A stretch of 37,133 nt of DNA from Methanomassiliicoccaceae archaeon COG_1 (GTDB lineage Archaea > Thermoplasmatota > Thermoplasmata > Methanomassiliicoccales > Methanomethylophilaceae): positions 1 to 37,133 of the forward strand of contig JAQQTI010000006.1 of NCBI GenBank assembly GCA_028561875.1, written 5' to 3'. Under the pieces are notes generated by a model that was given only the letters and a program-made list of their open reading frames with translations, did no database searches and was not told the origin of the DNA. The translations under genes were made by a program, and so were the position numbers. Shown here one piece after another: positions 17,700 to 26,132 of the stretch. Each line of letters begins with the position of its first letter. The stretch's first letter is position 1.

Positions 17700-18154
17700 C
17701 GGACAGGGATGCCAAGAGGGAGCTCGTGCGCAGGGCGAACGGGATCGACGCCACCGTGCGCGTGGGCAAGGGCGGCGTGGACGAGGACCTCATCGGCGAG
17801 GTCGCGCTGCAGCTCAAGAAGAGGCGCCTCATCAAGGTCAAGGTCCTGAGGAACGCCGGCTCCGACGCCGGCGAGGTCGCGTCGAAGCTCGCCGAAGCCA
17901 CCGGCTCGGCGGTCGTGGACGTCCGCGGCGGGGCCATCGTGCTCGCCGACAAGCGCACATGGAACTCGCTGCGCCAGAAGAGGTTCCGAGGATCACCGGG
18001 TGAATGGGTATGTTGGACATGGATGTCATCAGGGCCGATCCGGAGAGGATCAGGCGGATGCTGGTTCACAGGAACAGGGACGCCGCCGTCCTCGACAGGC
18101 TGCTCGAGGCGGACTCCCGGTGGAGGGCGCTCACCGCCGAGAACAACCGGCTGA
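17696..18154 (+). CDS. YhbY-type CRM-domain RNA-binding protein (real stop probably 18001-18003)
   Basis: Residues 1-90 are a CRM (YhbY) domain: RRANGIDATVRVGKGGVDED (the G-x-x-G-type loop), LIKVKVLRNAGSD and a closing strand VDVRGGAIVLADK. Bacterial YhbY binds the large ribosomal subunit; archaeal homologues are small stand-alone proteins of roughly 85-100 aa. As written, the frame runs on to 18154, 150 bases into seryl-tRNA synthetase, with a tail unlike the family. If one G is missing from the run at 17998-18000, the protein would end at TGA 18001-18003 after 102 residues, leaving serS to start at the next base. I think the shorter form is the real one. Confidence 0.78.
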   Translation: MTDRDAKRELVRRANGIDATVRVGKGGVDEDLIGEVALQLKKRRLIKVKVLRNAGSDAGEVASKLAEATGSAVVDVRGGAIVLADKRTWNSLRQKRFRGSPGEWVCWTWMSSGPIRRGSGGCWFTGTGTPPSSTGCSRRTPGGGRSPPRTTG

Positions 18155-19299
18155 GGGCCGTCCGCAACAAGGTCTCGCAGGCGATCGGCAAGCTCCCGGA
18201 GGGCGGCGAGAAGGGCTCCAGGATCGCGGAGATGCGCGAGGTCGGGGGCAGGATCAAAGCGAACGACGAGGAGATGGCGAGACTGGACGAGGTCCGCAGG
18301 GACTGCCTCCTGAACATCCCCAACGTCCCCGCCGACGACGTCCCCATCGGCAGGGACGAGGCCGGGAACGTGGAGGTCGGGGCCTGGGGCGGGAGGAGGG
18401 ACTTCGGGTTCAGGCCCAAGGCCCACTCCGAGCTCATGCTCGGCCTCGACATCGTGGATTTCGAGAGGGGGGCCAAGATCGCCGGCTCCGGATTCTACTG
18501 CCTCAAGGGGGACGGCGCGAGGCTGGAGAGGGCGCTCATATCCTTCTTCCTCGACGTGCACCGCAGGCAGGGGTACAGGGAGGTCTTCACCCCCGCCATC
18601 GTCAACACCGCCGCCGTCACCGGCACCGGGCAGTACCCCAACCTCAAGGACGACATGTACTACCTCGAGAGGGACGGCATGTGGCTGAACCCCACCGCCG
18701 AGGTCCCGGTCACCAACCTTCTGCAGGGCGAGATCCTCGCCGGGGAGGACCTGCCGGTGAAGCTCACCGCCTGCCTCCCCTCGTTCAGGAGGGAGGCCGG
18801 CAAGCACGCCGACACCGCCGGGATAATCAGGGTGCACGAGTTCAACAAGGTGGAGATGGTCAGATTCGAGGAGCCCTCCAAATCCTGGGGGGCCCTCGAG
18901 GAGATGAGGGGCGACGCGGAGGAGCTGCTGCGGCTCCTCGGCCTGCCGTACCGCGTCCTCCTGCTGTGCACCGGGGACCAGAGCTTCTCCTGCGCCAAAT
19001 GCTACGACCTCGAGGTCTGGGCGCCCGGCGAGGGGAGGTACCTGGAGTGCTCCTCCTGCTCCAACGACCTGGACTTCCAGGCCCGCAGGGCGATGATCAA
19101 GTACCGGCCGGAGCCCCACCTCAAGAGCGAGTTCGTCCACACCCTCAACGGCTCCGGGCTCGCGCTGCCGAGGACCATGGTCGCCGTGCTGGAGAACTAC
19201 CAGAACGAGGACGGCTCGGTCACCGTCCCCGAGGCGCTCAGGCCCTACATGGGGGGGCAGGAGAGGATCGTCCCGCCGGAGAAGAGGCGGGCGATCTGA
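18004..19299 (+). CDS. serS: Seryl-tRNA synthetase, common (bacterial-like) type
   Basis: 431 aa, full family length. Charges tRNA-Ser with serine and provides the Ser-tRNA used elsewhere. The N-terminal ~100 residues form the tRNA-binding helical arm (RRMLVHRNRDAAVLDRLLEA and onward). Class II catalytic motifs follow: motif 1 near GYREVFTPAIVN, the serine-pocket stretch LNPTAEVPVTNLL, motif 2 FRREAGKHADTAGIIRVHEF, and motif 3 GSGLALPRTMVAVLENYQ. This is the widespread type, not the divergent zinc-dependent SerRS of some methanogens. An ATG two codons downstream (18010) is an alternative start. It directly follows the CRM-domain gene. Confidence 0.95.
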   Translation: MGMLDMDVIRADPERIRRMLVHRNRDAAVLDRLLEADSRWRALTAENNRLRAVRNKVSQAIGKLPEGGEKGSRIAEMREVGGRIKANDEEMARLDEVRRDCLLNIPNVPADDVPIGRDEAGNVEVGAWGGRRDFGFRPKAHSELMLGLDIVDFERGAKIAGSGFYCLKGDGARLERALISFFLDVHRRQGYREVFTPAIVNTAAVTGTGQYPNLKDDMYYLERDGMWLNPTAEVPVTNLLQGEILAGEDLPVKLTACLPSFRREAGKHADTAGIIRVHEFNKVEMVRFEEPSKSWGALEEMRGDAEELLRLLGLPYRVLLLCTGDQSFSCAKCYDLEVWAPGEGRYLECSSCSNDLDFQARRAMIKYRPEPHLKSEFVHTLNGSGLALPRTMVAVLENYQNEDGSVTVPEALRPYMGGQERIVPPEKRRAI

Positions 19300-19477
19300 A
19301 AAACGTCCCCGGCCGACGGCGCCGCGCGCGGGCAAGACGGCTGGGGGATTGCCAGGGCGGCGGTTCGCCCGCCGTCGCCTCGCCCCTGCCCCAGCGGCAC
19401 CCTGCCGGGACCGGTAGCGTACTCGTACCCTTGGTCGGGGAAGAGGGTGCGAGGGAATGCCGGCCTGACATCCCCCG

Positions 19478-20448
19478 GGGTGCGCGGGTTCCGCCCCCAT
19501 CTCGTCCCTGATCTCCGACAGTATCGCGACCAGCCCCTCGCGGTCCTCGATCTCCGTGGCCAGCCTGTTCCTGTACTCCCTGCAGCGACGGCCCCCCGCG
19601 ACGAATCTCGGCGCGAGGCCGCGCAGCTTCCTGAAGGCGGCGTCTTCGCCCCTCTCCGCTATGATCAGATCCGCGAGCTCCAAGCACCAATCGGCCTGCT
19701 GCGCGATGGTGGGGTACGTGAGGCGCTTCCCGCCGCGGAACCGGCAGTCTATCTGCTTCACGAGATGCGGGTTCCCCACGCCCCCGCGGGCGACCATGAC
19801 GGCCGCCGCCCCGGTCGCCTCGGCGGCGCGTACCGCATCGTCCGCGGAGCGGATGTCGCCGGAGATCAAGAGCGGCACGGACATGTCCGACTGCAGCCCC
19901 TCGACGATGTCGTAATGCGGCGCCCCCGCGTAACGCTCGTCCTTCGTCCTCGCATGCAGGGCGACGGCGTCCACGTCCGCGGACTGCAGCTCGTCGATGA
20001 CCTCCCTGAAGTTCATGCTCCCCCCGCTCCACCCGAGGCGGATCTTCGCGGTGACGGGGACGCCCGCCTCGCGTTTCACGCGGCGCACTATCTCCCCGCA
20101 CTTCGGGGGGTCGCGCATGAGGGCGGACCCCGCCCCGCCGCGGATCACCTTCGCCGCCGGGCAGCCCATGTTGATGTCGATGAAATCGACGTCCGGATTC
20201 GTCCTCAGGACGGAGGCGGCGGCCGCGGCGAAGACCTCCGGGTCGCTGCCGAACAGCTGCACGCCCGTCGGGCGGCCGCGGGCGAACCGCAGGTAATCCA
20301 AGGTCCTCCCCTGCGAATGCGCCACGCCCGCGGCCGAGACCATCTCCGTCACCGACGCGCCTACGCCGAACGGCTCCATGAACGCGCGATAGGCCGCCGA
20401 GGTGTACCCCGACATGGGAGCGAGGATGACGCGCCCGGCCACGCGCAC
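19478..20448 (-). CDS. dus: tRNA-dihydrouridine synthase; both ends uncertain
   Basis: FMN enzyme that reduces uridines in the tRNA D-loop. Signatures: VILAPMSGYT (FMN-binding strand 1), DINMGCPAAKVIRGGAGSAL with catalytic Cys at about residue 96, VALHARTKDERYAGAPHYD, LLISGDI, and the phosphate-binding VMVARGGVGNPHLV. GTG at 20448 gives ~323 residues, the usual size, though similarity (SWRIGGV) continues a few codons upstream without a good start; ATG at 20464 would need a one-base frame change. Downstream of ~19478 family similarity ends but no stop occurs in any minus frame until about 19240, so the 3' end is undefined; I placed it where similarity fades. The 19300-19477 spacer otherwise shows nothing. 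Overlaps the HD gene's frame by ~88 bases. Confidence 0.75.
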
Positions 20449-21629
20449 CCCGCCGATGCGCCATGACTGCTGCGTAATCGGATCTCCATCTTCTCGAAGT
20501 CGGCGAGGATCTCGAAGGCCTCGATGGCCTCCCCGTACCCCCCGCTCTCGGTGAGCTTCCTGCCGATGTCCACCTTGCCGTCGCGCAGCGATTTCGAGGA
20601 CACGCCGTAGCGGATGGATATGTGGGCCTCCATCCACGCCGCCAGCAAGTCCGCCGCCTTTATCTGACTGCCGTTGCGGGCGGGCTTGTCGGAATCCGAG
20701 AACGGGTCGTACGCCATGTAGCGCAGGTCGTCCCTCCACCCCTCCGGGACCAGGGGGATGATCCCGCTCTCGACCATCTCGTGCTCGATGTCCTCGAGCA
20801 GGGCGGGAAGGCCGGACACGCTGGTCTTCACCGGTGTGATGACGTCCCTGGTGAGCGCCTCGGGGAGGTCGTGGAAGAGCGCGGTGTAGAAGTCGCCGTA
20901 CACCTGCCTCCCGCTTACGCCGCGGTCGCGGTCGTTGAGGTAGACCGTGTCGGCCACCATGAGGGAGTGGCCGAGCACGGTGGTCCGGGGGATCCGCGGC
21001 GACCTCGCCCACCTCTGCTGGAAGCGCAGCTGCCCGACGACGTCGGCGAACTTGTGGAGCCCGGACTCCCTGTCCATCAGCTGGGGCACCCCCTTCAGGT
21101 CCTCGTGCTGCGAGATCTGCTCGTCGATCTCCCGCCTGGTGGTCTCGATGCCGTACACCGAGCGGTTCACGTCGTAGATGGTGTCGAACTCCCATCTCGT
21201 CGCGATGTAGTGGGCGGCGCGGATGACGGCGTCCTCCCTCGTCCTCTTGTCCGAGGAGAGGTACTCCTACAGCCCCTGGCGGAACCCCGGCGCGGTGCCC
21301 TTCACCCTCCTGTCGAACTCCCCGAGGACGTACCTGCTGACCTCCTCGGACTTCTCCGCGTTGATGCGGTGGAAGACCTGCGGCTTGAGGTCGGTGAGGG
21401 CTATCCTCTGCACGAAGGAGTACATCGTGCGCTCGACGACCCTCTCCCAGTCTACCGGGTTCCCGGCGTCCTCCTCGCACTTGCCGAGCACCCAGGTGAG
21501 GGCGGCCTTGTGCGCCTGCTTGTCGAGCTCGGTGAGGTCGAGGGGGCGGAGGTGGTCGTTCCACCGGTGCATGTTCGCGGAGTCGAACAGGTAGTAGAGC
21601 ATCTCGGCGTTGAGCGCGCGGCCGTTCAA
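20361..21629 (-). CDS. YfbR-like HD-domain phosphohydrolase with in-frame TAG (possible pyrrolysine)
   Basis: 422 codons read through one TAG. Starts at TTG 21629, which overlaps the upstream TGA (TTGA) and has GGAGG seven bases ahead. Residues 1-120 (DLTELDKQAHKAALTWVLGK, LTDLKPQVFHRI) and 122-420 are in the same frame and read as one protein. The second half has the HD metal site: H221 (LGHSLMVADT), H253-D254 in FHDLPEALTRDVITPVK, and IKAADLLAAWMEAH, all as in YfbR-type 5'-deoxynucleotidases. Codon 121 is TAG at 21267-21269; in sense terms CAG (Gln) differs by one base. Either pyrrolysine decoding, a nonsense mutation or an error. Residues after EKMEI at the C-terminus overlap dus and may not be native. 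Substrate not determined. Confidence 0.8.
21267..21269 (-). other. In-frame amber codon in the HD-domain gene
   Basis: TAG between ...GFRQGL and EYLSSDKRTRED, with no frame change on either side. It lies between the N-terminal region and the HD domain. Nineteen intact genes here end in TGA and none in TAG, as expected where TAG is reserved; GC-rich genomes also favour TGA, so this support is modest. Confidence 0.85.
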
Positions 21630-21991
21630 AGCGAGGCCTCCGCGGTCATGTCCAGGACGTACGGCTCGGCGTCCGCCTTCCTGGCGGTCGTCAGCCACGC
21701 GAGGACTTCGGGCTCGCCGGCGCAGAGGTCGACGGCGTAGCCGTCGTCGGGTACGGAGCCGAGGGCCCTCCGGCAGGCCCTCTTCTCCTCCGCGTCGGCG
21801 AGGGCGGCCGCGTCCGCCCGGCGGTCGATCGCGACCAGGACCGCCCCGGCGACGCCCGTGACGTACCCGGCGTACGCCCAGGAGGCGTCGCCCGCGCTGA
21901 TGAACCCGGTCCCGCCGAGCGTGCCCAGCACGGTCAGGACGATGCCGGCGGCGAGGGCCGCGAGGCCGATGAGGCCCAGATGCTCCTTCAT
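21626..21991 (-). CDS. Small membrane protein, unknown
   Basis: 121 aa. Two membrane helices, ~4-25 (LGLIGLAALAAGIVLTVLGT) and ~38-56 (WAYAGYVTGVAGAVLVAIDR), then a ~65-residue soluble acidic tail (AALADAEEKRACRRALGS onwards, ending DMTAEASL). No family recognised. The ATG at 21991 is 24-31 bases from a TATA-like element, so the message is probably leaderless. Its stop overlaps the TTG start of the HD gene (TTGA), and the GGAGG inside its last codons serves that gene, so the two are translationally coupled. Confidence 0.72.
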   Translation of the reverse strand: MKEHLGLIGLAALAAGIVLTVLGTLGGTGFISAGDASWAYAGYVTGVAGAVLVAIDRRADAAALADAEEKRACRRALGSVPDDGYAVDLCAGEPEVLAWLTTARKADAEPYVLDMTAEASL

Positions 21992-22014
21992 GGGCGCCGG
22001 TACGCGGCGGCCTC

Positions 22015-22022
22015 TATTATTA
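22015..22022 (-). promoter_or_regulatory. TATA-like box for the small membrane protein/HD/dus operon
   Basis: AT-rich octamer (TATTATTA on the plus strand) 24-31 bases before the ATG at 21991. Forms one side of a divergent promoter region with the aminotransferase gene. Confidence 0.5.
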
Positions 22023-22144
22023 CTTAGGGGCGCGGGGGGCGGCGCGACGGCTTCCGGCACCTCCGTTTCGCTCGCATCGGACGGTTCGCGTCGGGCCCCG
22101 GGGCGGGGGCCGATGCGCCCGCCGGGGGTTCCGAGGTCGTCAGT

Positions 22145-22152
22145 AAATAATA
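22145..22152 (+). promoter_or_regulatory. TATA box for the aminotransferase/unknown/mevalonate kinase operon
   Basis: AAATAATA, centred about 27 bases before the ATG at 22175, again leaderless spacing. The divergent spacer 21992-22174 otherwise holds no feature I can support. Confidence 0.65.
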
Positions 22153-22174
22153 CCTGCGCCCCCATCAGCGTCCC

Positions 22175-23326
22175 ATGAAGCACGGAATGAAGGTGTCCGA
22201 CAGGCTGTCCTCCGTCCCCGTGTCCGGGATCAGGAGGATGTTCGACCTGGCAAAGCCGGACTCCGTGAACCTGGGCCTGGGCGAGCCCGACCTGGCCCCG
22301 CCGGAGGAGGCGGTCGAGGGCATGAAGGCCGCCGCCGACGCCGGGAGGAACGGGTACTCCCCCACGGCCGGCATCCCCGAGCTGAGGGCCGCCGTCGCCG
22401 AGAGGTACTCCCGCTACAACCCCTCGCTGGAGGGGGGGAACGTCGTCATCACCCCGAGCGGATCCACCGCCCTGCTGGAGGTCTCGCAGGGGTTCGTCGA
22501 CCCCGGCGACGAGGTCCTGGTCCCCAGCCCCGGGTTCGTCATCTACGCCCCGCACGCGAGGCTCGCCGGCGGGAGGCCGGTGGAGTACAGGCTCTCCGAG
22601 GGCGACTTCCAGCCCGACATGGACCACATACAATCGATGATCACCGGGGACACGAAGATGATCGTCGTCAACAACCCGTCGAACCCGACGGGCGGGGTCC
22701 TCACCGAGGAGTCCCGTGGCGCCCTCGCCGACATCGCCGCCGACCGGGACGTCATGATCCTCTCCGACGAGGTCTACGAGCCCTACGTCTACGAGGGGGA
22801 GCACCTCTCGTTCCTGCCGTACCTCGACCGCTCGGTCGTCGTCGGGGGGTTCTCCAAGATGATGGCGGTCACCGGGTGGAGGCTGGGGTTCGCGTTCGCC
22901 GGGAAGGAGGCCGCCGAGGCCCTCGTCAAGATGCAGTACCACGTCTGCGCCAGCCCCGGCACGCCGGCGATGTACGGCGTGCTCGGCGCCCTGCCCTCCA
23001 TCGACCCCTACCTGGAGGGCGCGAGGAGGGCGTACAGGAGGAGGAGGGACCTCATCACCGAGCGCATCGGCGAGATCGACGGCATGGATATGGTCCCGCC
23101 GCGCGGCGCGTTCTACGCCTTCCCGTCCTACGACCTGAAGATGAGCTCGCAGGACCTCGCGAACGAATTGGCCGGGGCGGGGCTGATCTGCACGCCGGGG
23201 TCCGCGTTCGGGTCCTTCGGCGAGAAGCACCTCCGCTTCTCCTACGCCGCGAGCGAGGAGAGGATCGAGAGGGGGATGGACATCCTCGCCGACGTCATGA
23301 GGAGACTCAGGAGGGAGGGCGCATGA
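22175..23326 (+). CDS. PLP-dependent class I/II aminotransferase (aspartate aminotransferase family)
   Basis: 383 aa. Fold-type I aminotransferase moving an amino group between an amino acid and a 2-oxoacid. Visible signatures: LGLGEPDLAPP at the N-terminus, NGYSPTAGIPELRAAVAERY, NNPSNPTGG with the cofactor Asn at 170, DEVYEPYVYEG (Asp198, Tyr201), and GFSKMMAVTGWRLGF with the Schiff-base Lys228 and Arg236. Subfamily 1-gamma enzymes with this pattern include aspartate, alanine and aromatic aminotransferases; the substrate cannot be fixed from sequence alone. Stop overlaps the next start (ATGA, 23323-23326), so it is coupled with the unknown acidic protein and mevalonate kinase. Confidence 0.92.
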   Translation: MKHGMKVSDRLSSVPVSGIRRMFDLAKPDSVNLGLGEPDLAPPEEAVEGMKAAADAGRNGYSPTAGIPELRAAVAERYSRYNPSLEGGNVVITPSGSTALLEVSQGFVDPGDEVLVPSPGFVIYAPHARLAGGRPVEYRLSEGDFQPDMDHIQSMITGDTKMIVVNNPSNPTGGVLTEESRGALADIAADRDVMILSDEVYEPYVYEGEHLSFLPYLDRSVVVGGFSKMMAVTGWRLGFAFAGKEAAEALVKMQYHVCASPGTPAMYGVLGALPSIDPYLEGARRAYRRRRDLITERIGEIDGMDMVPPRGAFYAFPSYDLKMSSQDLANELAGAGLICTPGSAFGSFGEKHLRFSYAASEERIERGMDILADVMRRLRREGA

Positions 23327-23817
23327 GCGGGGACGACCCCAACTCCCACCTCTTCGGCGGCGGGGAGGAGGCGATGGACTTCGTCTACGGCCTCAACCCC
23401 AACCGCGTCAGCGCCATGCACGACCTGTGGTACGACAGGCTGCAGGAGCAGGTGTCCGCCATGGGGCTGGAGGGGGAGGCGAGGGACCAGATGGTCTTCA
23501 AGCTCACCGCCCAGTCCGTCCTCGACATGCTCGGCGACGCCATGGACCCGGAGAGGGCGCCGGAGGTCATGTCGGACTTCGACCTCTTCCTCGGCATCGC
23601 CCTGACCAACAGGAAGCACGGCGTCAACCTCATGGAGGAGCAGCGCAGGGCGCTGCGGGCCATCGAGCCCTCGTCGTTCGGGGACGAGGAGGGGTACCTC
23701 CGCGCCCTGTCCGACTGCGAGGACGCCTGGTGGGACATCCCCCAGCCGAAGCTGGGCGGGCGCAACCCCGGCGACGCCCTCGCCGAGTCGCTGAAGCACT
23801 ACGGGCTGGACGAATGA
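23323..23817 (+). CDS. Unknown acidic, mostly helical protein
   Basis: 164 aa, bounded on both sides by ATGA overlaps (23323-23326 and 23814-23817), so its start and stop are well fixed. Sequence is soluble, acidic and helix-rich: FVYGLNPNRVSAMHDLWYDR, QMVFKLTAQSVLDMLGDAMD, DLFLGIALTNRKHGVNLMEE. The C-terminal third is rich in Trp and acidic residues (LSDCEDAWWDIPQPKLGG). No membrane segment, no cysteine pairs, no nucleotide-binding motif. I do not recognise the family. Strict coupling to mevalonate kinase and an aminotransferase suggests a role with one of them, but no function can be stated. Confidence 0.82.
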   Translation: MSGDDPNSHLFGGGEEAMDFVYGLNPNRVSAMHDLWYDRLQEQVSAMGLEGEARDQMVFKLTAQSVLDMLGDAMDPERAPEVMSDFDLFLGIALTNRKHGVNLMEEQRRALRAIEPSSFGDEEGYLRALSDCEDAWWDIPQPKLGGRNPGDALAESLKHYGLDE

Positions 23818-24815
23818 CGCCCGTGTCCGTCTCCGCCCCGAGCAAGTTCGTCGTGCTCGGGGAGCACGCCGTCGTCTACGGCAAGCCGGCGATTACGCTG
23901 GCCACGAACATGCGCTTCTCCATGCGCATGTCCCGTGGCAACGAGCTCAGGGTCAACGGCCGGCCGGCCGGCCCCGCCGACATCAGCCCCCATGTGGATT
24001 ACCTCTTCGGCATCCACGGCAACATGCCGGTCAGCATCTTCGTCGACGGCCGCATCCCCTCGGGGTCGGGGCTGGGGTCCTCGGCGGCGCTCTCCGTCGC
24101 CTACTCCGCCGGCCTCCGCGCCCTGGAGGGGGAGGCGTTCGACAGGGCGGCGATCGCGGGGGAGGCGTTCGACGCCGAGTACGCTGCGCAGGGCAGGGGC
24201 AGCCCCATGGACACCTCCGCCTCCGCCAACGGCGGGGGCATCGCCCTCAACGTCCCGTACAAGCCCGAGGACCACCTCTGGACCATTGAGAAGGGGGGCA
24301 GGAGGTGGGAGGTCTCCAAAATCGACGTGCCGGAGATGACGTTCGTCATCGGGAACACCGGCATCAGGGCGGCCACCGGCCCGCTGGTCGACAAGGTGGG
24401 GAGGTACCGCTCAAGCAGTGCCTTCGCCTCCGACATCGTCGACGAGATCGGTGACATCGTCTTCGAGGGGATGCGCGCGATGCGGCAGAACGACCTCGTC
24501 GAGCTCGGCGAGCTGATGTCCTACGACCACAAGCTGCTCTCGATCCTCGGCGTATCCTGCGACGAGCTCAACAAGCTGGTCTCCGTCGTCGCCCCCTACT
24601 CCTACGGCGCGAAGCTCACGGGCTCCGGGGGCGGCGGGTGCATGGTCGCCCTCACCGACAAGCCCGAGAAGGCGGCCGAGGCCATCCGCGGACACGGCGG
24701 CACGCCGTACATCGTGAGGACCGGGGTGCCCGGCGTCACCGTGAGGGCGCGGGGGGGGCGCGGGGTCAGATCAGGTCCTCGAAACCCTCGACAACCTTGG
24801 GGAACTTCTCCTTGA
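23814..24815 (+). CDS. mvk: Mevalonate kinase
   Basis: 333 aa. GHMP kinase phosphorylating mevalonate, the committed supply step for archaeal isoprenoid lipids. Signatures: PSKFVVLGEHAVVYGKPAI (residues 9-27), the ATP loop IPSGSGLGSSAALS (81-94), catalytic Asp133 in GSPMDTSAS, and LTGSGGGGCMVAL (~268-280). The ATG overlaps the upstream TGA. Similarity ends near GVPGVTVRAR (about 24750); the following run of eight G and the last ~20 codons look non-native, and the frame overlaps the convergent geranylgeranyl reductase gene by 50 bases, so the true stop may be slightly earlier. Convergent with the lipid genes on the other strand. Confidence 0.93.
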   Translation: MTPVSVSAPSKFVVLGEHAVVYGKPAITLATNMRFSMRMSRGNELRVNGRPAGPADISPHVDYLFGIHGNMPVSIFVDGRIPSGSGLGSSAALSVAYSAGLRALEGEAFDRAAIAGEAFDAEYAAQGRGSPMDTSASANGGGIALNVPYKPEDHLWTIEKGGRRWEVSKIDVPEMTFVIGNTGIRAATGPLVDKVGRYRSSSAFASDIVDEIGDIVFEGMRAMRQNDLVELGELMSYDHKLLSILGVSCDELNKLVSVVAPYSYGAKLTGSGGGGCMVALTDKPEKAAEAIRGHGGTPYIVRTGVPGVTVRARGGRGVRSGPRNPRQPWGTSP

Positions 24816-25962
24816 TCGCGACGAGCAGGTTCTGCACGTTGACGTGCTCGATGTCGGCGGTGGAGATCAGCCTGACCAGCTGGTTTATCGTCTCGTCGTC
24901 CAGCTCGGCGAGCCTCTCCTTGGCCATCCAGTCCCTGTAGAGGGAGTCCTCCATGCGGTCCCGGATCCGCCTGTCGTAGGCCGCGAGCGCCTTCGCGGAG
25001 TAGTCGCCCTTCTTCTTGCACTCGGCGAGGACCTCCCCGGCGTACATGCCCGACACGCAGGCGTGGCCGATGCCCCCGCCGGTGATGGGGTCGATGAGCC
25101 TGGCGGAGTCGCCCACGAGGAGGACGTTGTCCGCGGAATACCCGCCCTCCAGGCCGGGGCAGGTGGAGTCGAACCCGGCGTCGATCTCGAGGACCTGCGC
25201 GTTCCTGAAGCGGGGGTCCTCGGCGATGAACTTGTCGAGGAACTGCTTCGGGCGCACGCCGTCCTTGGCGAAGGTGCCCATGATGCCGATGCCGACGTTC
25301 GCCACGCCGTGCCCCTTCGGGAATATCCACAGGTACCCGCCGGGGGCGATGCTCCGGCCGAGGATAAACTCGCAGAACTCCATGGAGCACTCGCAGCCCG
25401 CCATCCTGTACTGGATGCAGGGTTCGATGTCGTTGAGCTTGAGGTTGGTGTCGATGCCGCACCAGCGGCCGACCTGGGACTCGACCCCGTCCGCGCCGAC
25501 GATGCAGTCGCAGTAGATGTCGAGCGGCTCGCCCATCGAGACGCAGCGCGCGCCGACGATCCTCCCGCCCTCCCTTATGGGGCCGGTCATCCACGTGCGC
25601 ATGAGGATCCTCGCGCCGGCGAGGGCGGCGAGCTCCGAGATGCCCTTGTCGAAGAGGTGCCTCTCGAGGACGTATCCGACCTCGGCGCCGGCCTTCGCCT
25701 CGTCGAGCTGGAAGGCGGTCCCGTCGGGGGACCTGATGATGGCCCCCTTCATGTCAGCGCGGATCCACTCCGGCCTCGGCTCGACGCCGATCTCCTTGAA
25801 CATCTTCTTCGAGACGCCCTCGGCGCACCTCAGGGGGGCGCCGATCTCCGGCTTCTTCTCGATGAGTATCGTGGCGATGCCCCTCTCGGCGCAGCTCTTG
25901 GCGGCCATGCCCCCGGCCGGCCCGGCGCCGACGACGAGCACCTCGCATCTGAGCTCCTTCAT
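24766..25962 (-). CDS. Geranylgeranyl reductase (digeranylgeranylglycerophospholipid reductase)
   Basis: 398 aa. FAD enzyme that saturates the geranylgeranyl chains of archaeal ether lipids. Rossmann motif LVVGAGPAGGMAAKSCAERG (9-28), conserved RCAEG with Cys46, the substrate-site motif APGGYLWIFPKGHGVANVGI (P-x-x-Y-x-W-x-F-P type, ~207-226) and the second FAD motif GDSARLIDPITGGGIGHA (~284-301). ATG at 25962 overlaps the upstream ferredoxin stop (ATGA), fixing the start. Order tes-like gene, ferredoxin, reductase suggests the ferredoxin supplies electrons to one or both enzymes (inference). Confidence 0.94.
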   Translation of the reverse strand: MKELRCEVLVVGAGPAGGMAAKSCAERGIATILIEKKPEIGAPLRCAEGVSKKMFKEIGVEPRPEWIRADMKGAIIRSPDGTAFQLDEAKAGAEVGYVLERHLFDKGISELAALAGARILMRTWMTGPIREGGRIVGARCVSMGEPLDIYCDCIVGADGVESQVGRWCGIDTNLKLNDIEPCIQYRMAGCECSMEFCEFILGRSIAPGGYLWIFPKGHGVANVGIGIMGTFAKDGVRPKQFLDKFIAEDPRFRNAQVLEIDAGFDSTCPGLEGGYSADNVLLVGDSARLIDPITGGGIGHACVSGMYAGEVLAECKKKGDYSAKALAAYDRRIRDRMEDSLYRDWMAKERLAELDDETINQLVRLISTADIEHVNVQNLLVAIKEKFPKVVEGFEDLI

Positions 25963-26132
25963 TGCCTCGCCTCCGGTTCTAGCGCGCCGACCGGGCAGAG
26001 CCTGACGCACCTGCCGCAGAGGTTGCAGTCGCCGTTGAAGGTGAGGATGAAGTCGCACAGGAAGATGGCGTTCCTCGGGCAGGACCCGACGCACCCGCCG
26101 CAATGCAGGCATTTCGCGGTGTCCACCTTCAT
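25959..26132 (-). CDS. Two-cluster 4Fe-4S ferredoxin
   Basis: 57 aa. Two complete C-x2-C-x2-C-x3-CP motifs: CLHCGGCVGSCP (residues 8-19) and CNLCGRCVRLCP (36-47), each binding one 4Fe-4S cluster. Low-potential electron carrier. Both ends overlap neighbours as ATGA (26129-26132 with the radical SAM gene, 25959-25962 with the reductase), a tightly coupled trio. Radical SAM lipid enzymes and archaeal geranylgeranyl reductases both need reduced ferredoxin-type donors, so this is a plausible dedicated partner for either. Confidence 0.92.
   Translation of the reverse strand: MKVDTAKCLHCGGCVGSCPRNAIFLCDFILTFNGDCNLCGRCVRLCPVGALEPEARQ

Noticed and set aside
19300-19440. tRNA-like T-arm (GGTTCG within a GC stem) downstream of serS
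   Set aside because: The conserved A58 position and a matching acceptor stem and D-arm could not be found.
17662-21564. 1300-codon minus-strand open frame covering dus and more
   Set aside because: Only the 20448-19478 part has family signatures; the rest is antisense to serS or out of frame with the HD gene.
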